23,254 bases of DNA from Elysia marginata. Its lineage: Eukaryota; Mollusca; Gastropoda; Plakobranchidae. The position numbers and the translations under genes are program-made. Location of the stretch: NCBI GenBank assembly GCA_019649035.1, contig BMAT01006931.1, positions 270,708-293,961 of the forward strand. The letters run 5' to 3'. Shown here piece by piece: positions 10,462 to 19,364 of the stretch; the stretch's first letter is position 1; every line of letters starts with the position of its first letter. The notes under the pieces are model-generated. The model had not been told where the DNA came from. It saw only the letters and a list, made by a program, of their open reading frames with translations, and did not search any database.

Positions 10462-13109
10462 ACTAAGTTTAAATAATAGAGAAATTAATTTGTTTCGCTT
10501 TTTCCGTATAAGTTATTCAAAGTAAATGCCCCAATTAGTAAGTGGTCTAAGTCATGGGCTGATTGAGATAGAGAAGAAGAACGAGAGAAAGAGAGAGATA
10601 AGTAGAGAGAATTTTCGATGAGTATCTTTACAACCCTACAAATACATCTTCGACCATTATATCAAAAGAATTTTATCATGATAGATGCAGGTGAGTTTCA
10701 AAAATCATATACCCGGTTGTTTTTATGTTTTTTTTAAAAAAGTCCAATAAAGATCTGTCAGTAAATTGTGCGTGCGGCTCATGTTGTATACTATTATACG
10801 ATAAGATCTGCAGTAGTGTATTTTATTGACGCAAGAGACAATAAAAGATTCTAATAAATAACGTCCTTTTGTCCGTGAAGATGAGTTGCAATTTCTTCAA
10901 GTTGTTTTCCCCGACGGTGCATTATGAGGGACGAACAAACTATGTAAACCATGACTTGCTGGAACTCGGTGAGGTGTGATTGCTCTTGCTTCAGTTGTTG
11001 CTGTTGTGTTATTTTTAGCATTTAACTGATCCGCCAGTCTTCACATTGCAAGTAATACTATAGCAGAAAATTTTTTTTTCACATTGAAGTTAATCCATTG
11101 GCTTAGTGTATGGAATAGGTGTGTCATTATAGTTGTTGGTTTGAAACTCTTTGTGGCGCTGACGTTGATAAAGTTATTAAGAAAATAAATTTCTTCTAGT
11201 TCACAGAAAAAAAAACAAAGCAAAAGTCGTCCATACTGAAATTCCAAAAAGAAAATTTGTAATTATTGAGTCTGTAAAATAAAAATAAACTCCCTTACAT
11301 GAACTGGGGGAGAGATAAATCTTCCTGGAAAAGAGTTTGTTTTTGTTGAGCCTCAAACTAATTAAATGACCCAATTGTTGAGTTATTTCGGTAGTTTTGA
11401 CTCGCTGTTCACTGCTGTATGTATTGACAGGAGTAATTGTGCTAGCTTCAGATTTACGTAAAGATGTTAGTTTGACACAGCAGGTGAGTAAGCTCAAATA
11501 TCTCAGTTTTCTAGTTCATGTTATCATCGGCGTCCTCCTTTATTCTCTCCTCGACGCTGAAGAGTCAGATCTGTTGGCTTTGGGCTTCAGCTACCGCCAA
11601 CTGATGTACTTGTCAAAAGCTATCCACAGAGATTATCGTTACAAAGCGCCTTCCATTTTTATAGAATTTTAGAAACGGGCTCAATGGGGTTCTTCAGTGC
11701 AACGAACTCCAATTTAATAGAGAAAATCATCTTGAGCACAAGTTCAATCGCGTTTTAAAAGGCCAAGGGTGCGGCCTCTTTAAAGTAGGTAGAGAGAGAT
11801 TAGAGAGGATGAAAGCGGATAAAGCATAGACAGATCAGTTTTCATGGCACATGACGCATGCCAGATTTCCATTGGCTGCATGCTGGGTTCAATTAGGTCT
11901 TCTCTCCTTAAGCATTCGCCGTACCGGGTAGCTTACCAATTCTGCTTACACCGAAATACCTAACTAATCCTTCAATTAGCCCCATGAAATTGTTTCATAG
12001 TGCCTGAGATGTATAATTTGTCTGTCCCCATCTTTCTGATTCCTTTCTTTTTAACCGACCTGGCTTTTTTTATTTAGTAAAAAAATCATATTATGTAGCT
12101 GAGTTTTTTATGATCGCTTTTCCACTATATAGCCTTTTCAAAAAAATCAATTTTGTTCATTACTATTTTCTTGGTTTTCGTAATCATTTGACAATGCTAC
12201 TTATTTTTTTTACTTTTTTCTTCATTGGCTACACGGTATGTTTATTTTACTTTTCTTTTGTTCTGATCGTACGTAATATTTTTGTTGTCTGTAAAGATCA
12301 TTGAAAAAAGTACAGCTTCAGCATTTCCGTTATCGTGTATCAATAAGCAACCTCGGTACCATACACACCAAAAAACTAGGCCTTTTAAGTCTATTCCATT
12401 TAATTTTTTTAAAAAGACCATTCTTTTCGTTGTAAACTTGAAATTACAAAACACAGCACCTACAAATTTGGACGCATGCATTTTGATCATATTAGCTACT
12501 GAGCGTATTGACCAGCGTTGTACAAACAACCTTTTTGCAATCAACGAAGTCAGCTGTCAGATGTTGTAATTCAGTCACTTTCCCTTGCGGTTTTACTTTT
12601 AAAAAATAATATTTTGATCTTAGTCTTATTCGTAGAAAAATGTCACAGATGTTTTCCTTCGTCTAAGAAAAAAAAAGCAAAATCAGCCAGATGGTGCCAA
12701 ATCAAGAGAATTTTTCAACTAGTAGGCCTACAAAAGTTCCATCACCACTCTGGCTCATTCCTACTAGCTTAGCAAATAGGGCTAAAATGCTAAATTCGTC
12801 ATCAGTTTTGTTGTAAATAGTCTTGTCAAAAGAAATGGGTTTAAACAGAGTTTACCATAAACTAATTTAATCTTAATACAGACCTTGATTTTTCCCAAAC
12901 CTTTTCAGAAATCTTGTAGTATAGTTTTCGCGTGCTCGGTTTTATTGATAAGGAATCAAATTCGTAGATTATATTTCAAAAGAAAAACGAGATTTATATG
13001 TGAAACAGATCTTGGTAAGCGCATCTTTGGTCCAATCTTATGGTTAGGATTTTGCCGATACCTAGGTTCTCCACTAAATACTTTAGGGTAATTGAAATAA
13101 GACAGTGGC
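10462..13109. other. 2.6 kb without recognisable genes
   Basis: It holds a purine-rich GA tract (about 10565-10612) and AT-rich sequence. The 91-codon plus frame at 11397-11672, with LLDAEESDLLALGFSYRQLMY, is the least repetitive open frame here. It matches nothing I recognise and lacks convincing splice context. Confidence 0.5.
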
Positions 13110-13305
13110 CTTGTGTGGCGTTGTGATCTAGTGACAGATACTCTTCTCTAAGGTCGGGAGGCCCAGGGTTCGAGCCCTGTCTCGGTAGGTTAGCCTTTAG
13201 TCCTTGGGAAAGCTCTTTGCAAACATTTCCTCGTCTCACTCATGAATTTAACGATCGATTGCCTGAGTGAGGGTTATGAAGATAAGGAAAAACTCAACCA
13301 TTATT
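13110..13305 (+). mobile_element. tRNA-derived SINE
   Basis: A box A-like element TGGCGTTGTGATCTAGTGA lies at 13116-13134 and a near-consensus box B GGTTCGAGCCC at 13167-13177, spaced as in a tRNA. The tRNA fold does not close: an acceptor stem is not apparent and the T-stem is imperfect. A body with CTTGGGAAAGCTCTTTGCA and CTCGTCTCACTC follows, then an ATTATTATT-like tail. Pol III would transcribe such elements from the internal A and B boxes. I could not identify target duplications, so the ends are approximate. The minus-strand open frame over it is a SINE translation artefact. Confidence 0.75.
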
Positions 13306-13917
13306 ATTCCTTCACCTAGTTCCGATTCAGTGAAACTATATAGTATCAGTAAGCTTTTGTGAAAACAATCTCTTGGGCTTTATTTGACACGATTATTCTA
13401 GTAAGTGATCCACTGGGAGCTGATAAAGTAATGTTATTCGGTAAAAGCCTACGTAAAAGCATTCACTTTTCAGCAGTTTTGCAATAAAGATAGGCAGCGA
13501 GTCAAAATCATGAAACTCCCAAAGAGATGTAGGAGATCTAACATTTACAACTGCTGACAAAGACAGCTGTTCAATTAAAAAAAAAAAAAAGAGTGCAGCG
13601 TTTTGTGATCAAGAAAACAAACATCTGTACATGTACGAAATTCTGTGTTTCATTGATAACCATCAAGACTTGTGTTGTACAGTTAAGTTCTTAATTCAAG
13701 GGAATCAACACGGCATATTTTGGAGCTTACTGCGCTCCTCTCATTAGCTCCCATCTCACTAAAAGGTTTATGCAAAAAGCTTTCGAAATGTACTCTACAT
13801 GTAGGCCTACATATGACTGGTCTCCCAATTGGTATATTCTAAAAAGGGCTCTACAATACGTATTGCATGTTGCAGATATGTTTTATGTTTAGAGTAAGTT
13901 AGCCAGAAGTCTGAAAT
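13306..13917. other. no recognisable gene
   Basis: Unassigned AT-rich sequence containing an A-run near 13578. Confidence 0.5.
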
Positions 13918-14036
13918 TCTTTCTTTGTTTTCTCTTGTTTTCTTTGTTATTGTTTTTGTTTTGTTTTGTTTTTATTTTTTTGTTGTTTTTTTTTTGTTTT
14001 TTGTTGTTTTTTTTTGTTTTTTTTGGGGGGTAGGGG
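13918..14036. repeat. T-rich (GTTTT)n-like low-complexity tract ending in a G-run
   Basis: Irregular TTTG and TTTTG units with T-runs of up to eleven end in GGGGGGTAGGGGG. The reverse-strand Lys/Asn frame is an artefact of this tract. It could be the A-tail of an old minus-strand retroposon, but no body is recognisable. Confidence 0.85.
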
Positions 14037-14179
14037 GACAAGGAAAATGCCATTTGAAGGTTTACTTTTATACTTTCTCCATTTTTCAAATAAACAAAAG
14101 TATCACTATCTTACCACAAAATATTGAATAAATATTAGAAGGAGCGTAGTGGCGACATGGTATAACTATAAGCTATGTT

Positions 14180-14240
14180 TCTCTAAGTGGCAAGGCAGTG
14201 GGGGCCGAAGCATCTATAAGTTGAAGGTTGGAATCATACC
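14180..14240 (+). mobile_element. possible degenerate SINE (tRNA-like head)
   Basis: TGGCAAGGCAGTGG at 14188 resembles box A and GGTTGGAATCA at 14226-14236 resembles box B with one core change. Their spacing is compatible with a tRNA head. No body or tail is clear, so this is a weak call. Confidence 0.25.
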
Positions 14241-15532
14241 AAAGGCAGAAATTTCAGGCATTTCCACTAGAAAGCCTACTTCTATCCTCTGCTAATTTCA
14301 TACCTTTAAAATCTTTCAATCACAAAATATTGATAATTTCATAAAATTTTTGCAGTTTGGAAGCTTACAAAAATGTGTTATTTGAAACAGCAACACAAAT
14401 TAAGGTTTAAATTGCAACATCTGACTCTAGAAACGAGACAAATAAGCTTCTTGGTAAAAGAGATTTTACGAATTCTTTTTTTTTTTCATCCAGTGGATTT
14501 TTTCCTTGAGAAGGGTTTAAGCGCAATGTATGTTAAAATTCATGTATAAAGCCTGCACCACAAATGTTATAGTTCTGAGCAAAATGTTCTAGCTTTTAAA
14601 ATGGTCCCAAAGCAAATGTACAGTTTAATACACATAAATTATCCAAATAAGAAGAAAGCAACTCAAAAACACTCTTTGAGTATTTAAGTTTTTGAAGTTA
14701 TATATTGATGTTTGGTCTTGTTTTATTTTTTTTATAACTAAAAAAAACATAAAAAGGTAATAACAATAAGATGGTGTGTAAATTAAAATCGAGTCATCTT
14801 TATTGTTTCTATGATTTCAAGCTCGCATGTACATAAAAATTAAGATGTTGATTATGTAATCCTTACTTTATTACTAAGAAGGCAATATACATGTAATGAT
14901 CTTGCATACAAAAATTTATTGCTTTTTACTTCAACTTGGTGGCAAAGACAATTTTCAGGCTATGAGTAAAAGCCACCAGCTTCTTTTTTCCTGCTGTAGC
15001 CATGTCTCGATGCATGAAGATGATTACAGACTGAAAGAAAAATGACAGTTTCAAAGCAAGGAAAGACATACATGTACTGCTCAAATTTTTGTCAAGAAAA
15101 AAGTGAAAATTACAAAAACTGTAAAGGATTATTGCATTGCAAAATCTTAAGGCAAGCCATAAACCATAATTACAAAAACATATTTTTTCACCAAAACAAA
15201 AAAAAGAGTTGATACAAACTTTGAAGCATGCTAAAGCCTTGCATTGTTCTTGGAAACTAATTTGTGTATGTGCCAAGACATCTCTTTACAAATGCAAGCT
15301 TACATGGGAACATTCAACTAAGGGCAACAGTAGAAAAGGTAAAAATAATACCATTCTTTTTCTAACAGATAAGTTTTATAATTTAAGAAAAATAATCTAA
15401 AAAATAGATAGTTTCAACATTTAAAAAAAATAACAATATGCAACCATAAACAATGTGTACACCTTGATTACAAAAAAAAAAAGTAAATAAGGTATTTTAA
15501 GGCTTTTTTCTTTAAAATAGGAAAAGAAAAAG
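14241..15532. other. 3' flank of CFAP276, A/T-rich, no separate gene seen
   Basis: On the minus strand this lies downstream of the CFAP276 stop, so it probably contains the 3' UTR and polyadenylation site. The nearest minus-strand AATAAA that I noted is at 14920-14915, with others around 14870 and 14800. A 116-codon minus frame at 14926-15276 has no recognisable motif and falls within the likely UTR. Confidence 0.4.
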
Positions 15533-18500
15533 TTAAGAGCAAAAAAATCCTCCATCTGGCTTCCTTGAAAAACCCTTGTTGGTGGTTTCTGTATGGTGGC
15601 TCTCTAAAAAACAAAATGGAAACAAAATATCAAACAACAGATGAAAAATTTAATACCATAAACTGCAACAGTAAATCATTAAAATAATATTCAAAAAGTA
15701 CTCTTTAAAAATTTAAACCAAATGAAACTGAAAGTACAAAAACCACTGCATTAAGTAGGAATTTATTAACCGTTGAAAATAGAAAAAGAGCAAGAAAGGA
15801 AAAAATATTGAGAAATAAATTGAGAAACATTAAGAACAAATCAAAATAAACAAAGAAAGAAATGTGCATATTCAAGAACATGGAAACAGTAAATAAACAC
15901 TTAAATAAAAATATTGACAGTAATTTAAATCAACTAGGAATTTAAAAAATCAATATTCACCCATTCTTTTCTTATTCATATCAAGAAGCAATTTGAGCAA
16001 GATGCTTACTTCAATTGAACTAAAGTCTTAACTTGCCTGAAGAGGGTGAACCACTGAAAAACAATAATGATAACAAACATGAGCAGATGAAACTGTGGGA
16101 GTTAAGCCATGTGTTTAAATGCCGCTTACCAATAGCACTCTTCACACTGTTGATGTTCTCTTTCTTTGTTTGACTGGTGATGATAAGGGGATGGTTTAGA
16201 GCCATTTTCTTCTCAGGGACTGGGACAACTCTGTTCTTCAGAACTCGGCTGAAAAGTAAAAATTGGAGAAAAAAATAAACGAGTTACCATCAATAAAAAG
16301 AAAAGGCATACAAATGGTCACTCTTGGTATTAAAATATTGTTTCTTTAACAGGTGCAGTTTTGTATAATAATGAATAGTTTTTATATAAAACTTCATATA
16401 TTTTTGTATAGACATATTTTTATGACATACATACTACTTTACTAGTCTTGATTTAACAATCATTAAGTTGTGTTTTGTTACAGTTTTGTGTGATTCTTCT
16501 TTTTTCATGTAATTTTAATGTTACCCAGCAAGTAATACACGTTTTTATGCGTCTGTGTCATTTGGTGATGTACTTTTGTTACAAGTGAAACAATTTCAGT
16601 TTTACTTCATTATTTAAACTAGTTTCTCATTTGTCTCAAGAGAAAAATGGGACTTGAAGGAGCGAGTTGAATACAATCCTATATAGAAAAATAAAGAGAA
16701 ATTTATTGTCAACCGTTGCTGGTTTGAAAAATGGCTATATCCCCCCCCCCACCCCCAATTTTGTGTTGATAGGTAGGTTAATTTATCATTCCAGGAACAT
16801 GCACCATTTTAAGGCTAAAGCATCGAGAATTTTTTTTCCTTTTAGAGTTTTTTGCTATATGCGCTAAATAAATTAACAAGCATGAGAGGTAGCTATGCTC
16901 AAACTTATTGCCAGCTTCACTGACTCTCAACAGCGTGAGTGTGACACTGCCTCTGACGTGAAAGTACAGTCTTTGTGCAGTTGGGTGGGCTGTGGGCCAG
17001 CTAATCTTGCATTTGCAGTAAAAACTCATGGTTTAGGGTTAAAAAAAGATGTGAGAGGGAGAGACAGACATACATGAAACTGAAAGAGAGAAAAGGAATG
17101 AGAGAGAGAGGTGAAGTGGGAGATATAGAGGTGGTCTACATTAAAGAAATGAAGGAACATGGATAAAGAAATATTCAAAGAGACAGACTGATAGACAGGC
17201 AAGGGGTTAAGAGAAAATTCAAAGACAGAATTAAACAGACAGAAGGTAAGCCTACAGAAAGAAGATCAAGATCAATTCAATAAAGATAATGAAATAGGCC
17301 TATAACAGAATTATGAGAACAAAGGAAAGGACCTTTTAAATTGGAGCTGAGCCCATTCTTACATTTTTTATTGAAACCCGCAAAGTAGCTGACATTCTAC
17401 TGGTTTATGAAAACAAAATTAGTACCGTACCCATGGTCCAGGCCTTTGGTCTCGGGTTGATACACAACTTCATTTCTGTCTCTAAGAAGCTCATCATGCT
17501 GGTTGTAAGTGGATTTAAGCACAAAGTCCAGGTCATCATTTGGCGCAATGGGATCATGATGATACACCTCATGTCTTGCTGAGCTCAGGGTATGTTGTCC
17601 ACTGAGGCGTTCCCAAGGCTGCTGGCGCTGGGCCAAATGAGTTGGCACCGGATAGCATATTGACTGAGAAGGAAAAAAATGGCACTTTAAACTTACAAAA
17701 CTCATGTTGTTGTTTTTTAAACAACAAAGAACACAAACATATTCGTTTACAAAATGTAATGCATTATTTGGCTTGAAAGCTCTACTTCTTCAAGTCCAGA
17801 CGAGCCTAACTGTTTTGTCAATATAATTTGAACTAGTATCACCCCAAATGACTACAAACTTTAGGACACTGACAAAAAAATAGACAGCGTTAAAATGGAC
17901 AACCAAATTGATCATCTGGGCAGTTTAGTGTGTTAATACAATAGAAAATACCAGTGACTTTGTGTTATTAGTAGGCCTATTTCCGCCCAAATATCTAACG
18001 CTTGCCCTCACTGGATGGGCATATCACAAGCTAGGCTGAGAACTACTGAGATGCTTTCTTCTTCTTGCCCACCTTCCGACCACCATCCAACCTTCTTTCT
18101 CAAACAGTCATTAGCGAATGTTAGGCGCCCAATGCTAACTTGGTTATAAATCAACCTAATAGGCCTACACATTAAAACAAATGTTACACATATATGACTG
18201 ATATTGTCAAACATTTATCTGATTCAAAGTACAACTCAAAATTACAAAAAAAACATTTATATCAATGCAGGAGATCTAAGAATGATGGCTGAATACTATA
18301 GAGGGACATTGTTTCCTTTGAACACGTTATAGGGTGTAGGCCCTAACCCAAACATTTTAAGAATTCGTTTGTTGAAAATCAAAGAGTGGGCTAGAATGGA
18401 CCATTCTACACCTTGATTTATCACCTGACTGAGAATGATTAATCTTTATGAAAAATATTGGTGATCTCTGTTGTTAAACTTACATGTACTCACAGTTGGC

Positions 18501-18914
18501 TTTCTTAGCGGAAAGACTTCCATACCGACGCGCCAGTAAAAGTAACGAAATGAAGGAAGTCTGTTTACAAAATGGCGTCACATATACACTTGCGTTGTCC
18601 CGAGTGGTGAAAGAAAATTCCATTTATATAAAAATACAACGCACTAGACCAATGTCCAGTGAATATTCATCCATTAACATTGGATTAGTCATATTGTAGC
18701 AGGTAAGAAGTTTATCTAGTGCTTTAAATTAATTTCAAAGTGGCGCGTCGGTATGGAAGTGATTCCTTCTTAGCATGGCTACACTAGAATAGATATATGT
18801 ATACAGAGATTTATCATATGAGCTTACCTCAGGATCTCTTCTACCCATAAAATTATCATCGTTTTGACGTTGAGGAAAAGGATACGGATCTCTTGATGAC
18901 TGCATGGCTGCCAT
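15533..18914 (-). CDS. CFAP276: CFAP276 (C1orf194) orthologue, axonemal microtubule inner protein, 4 coding exons
   Basis: Coding exons on the minus strand are 18914-18828, 17663-17431, 16248-16130 and 15603-15533. They total 510 nt and encode 169 residues plus a stop, the same length I recall for the human protein. Junction phases are 0, 2 and 1 and fit exactly; all introns have GT donors and AG acceptors. Recognisable stretches in order are SSRDPYPFPQ near the start, PTHLAQRQQPWERLSGQHT, HHDPIAPNDDLDFVLKSTYN, KKENINSVKSAIESHHT and the tail GFSRKPDGGFFCS. These follow the vertebrate CFAP276 pattern (RDPF, NPTHLAQQQEPW, PKDDLDF, the SRK-DGGFF tail). The family protein sits inside ciliary and flagellar doublet microtubules, and human variants have been linked to neuropathy. 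No signal peptide or membrane segment is seen. Two start codons compete (18914, and 18905 three codons on). Intron 1 contains a MITE and intron 2 contains C-run and GA-rich tracts. Confidence 0.95.
16741..16756. repeat. C-run with one interruption, in CFAP276 intron 2
   Basis: Ten C residues, one A, then five C residues. It is intronic on the transcribed minus strand, where it reads as a G-run. No function is assigned. Confidence 0.9.
17047..17250. repeat. GA-rich polypurine tract in CFAP276 intron 2
   Basis: Repeated GAGAGA, GACAGACA and AAAGAGA words on the plus strand, so the transcript carries a polypyrimidine tract. The exon 2 donor is about 180 bp away. It is low-complexity with no strict period. 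Confidence 0.75.
18502..18774. mobile_element. 257-bp MITE with 26-bp TIRs and 8-bp target duplication
   Basis: TTCTTAGC at 18502-18509 and again at 18767-18774 flanks a 257-bp element (18510-18766). Its ends are 26-bp inverted repeats (18510-18535 and 18741-18766) that differ at two positions and share a perfect 20-bp core ACTTCCATACCGACGCGCCA. The interior has no transposase, so it is non-autonomous. An 8-bp duplication suits hAT, P or Merlin-type elements, but the terminal GGAA does not clearly identify the superfamily. It lies in CFAP276 intron 1, with its right end about 60 bp from the exon 1 donor. Confidence 0.93.
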
Positions 18915-19364
18915 GTTTAATTTGTTTAAATTATGATGATATGTTTGTACTTTTAAAAAATAATTTTAAGAGACAGGTCCGCTTTATGTTGCCCTAGGCA
19001 GTTGGAATCGAAACAGGAAGTTGTTATGGTATCTATGGAAACCAGTGCAACCATTGTTCAGTCAAAAAATTAAATACACGTCAAATTTTTCAAATGCGTA
19101 ATTAAATTATAGTTAAATCTACATATTATCCGATTTGCTGGTTTTCCGAAATATACTTTTAAATAAACCAAATTTCTTTTAGTATTTTGATGATAGAGGT
19201 ATTGGTTTTAGAGTATCAAAATCTGTATAATGAAATTGAATGTTAAATAATTTTGTTCCGTATACCGTACGGCTTAAAAAAAAAGACACTATAGCCCAAG
19301 GCTAAAGTAAAAATATGAAAAAATATCAGTGTCACAGAAGTAAATAAGGAATAGAAAATCAATC
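18915..19364. promoter_or_regulatory. bidirectional promoter region between CFAP276 and MRPL42
   Basis: These 450 bp separate the start codons of two divergently transcribed genes and must hold both 5' UTRs and at least the core promoters. Visible elements are an X-box match at 19029-19042, a weaker RFX-like GTTGCC-CTA-GGCAGT at 18988-19002, and a forkhead-like TTTGTTTAAA near 18920. A YY1-like ATGGCGGC overlaps the MRPL42 start. I see no TATA box placed convincingly for either gene. Transcription start sites cannot be read from the sequence. Confidence 0.75.
19029..19042. promoter_or_regulatory. X-box (RFX-factor site)
   Basis: GTATCTATGGAAAC fits every position of the 14-bp X-box consensus GTHNYYATRRNAAC, worked out from ciliary genes. 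It lies 115-128 bp upstream of the CFAP276 ATG, within the distance typical for functional X-boxes. RFX factors bind this imperfect palindrome and activate ciliary genes. The site is predicted, not shown. Confidence 0.65.

Noticed and set aside
11397..11672. 91-codon plus-strand open frame containing LLDAEESDLLALGFSYRQLMY
   Set aside because: It has no recognised family, no clear splice context and no flanking support. It may be part of an unknown repeat, but I cannot call it a gene.
13110..13190. A functional tRNA gene
   Set aside because: A and B boxes are present, but the acceptor and T stems do not pair properly and non-tRNA SINE body sequence follows.
13889..14131. Lys/Asn-rich and Phe/Val-rich open frames on opposite strands
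   Set aside because: Both are translations of the T-rich low-complexity tract.
16037..16053. A 17-nt minus-strand micro-exon in CFAP276 intron 3, with TTTTCAG acceptor and CAG|GCAAGT donor
   Set aside because: Including it breaks the reading frame of the conserved SRKPDGGFF tail, while joining exon 3 directly to exon 4 gives the expected sequence and length. It could at most be a minor alternative exon.
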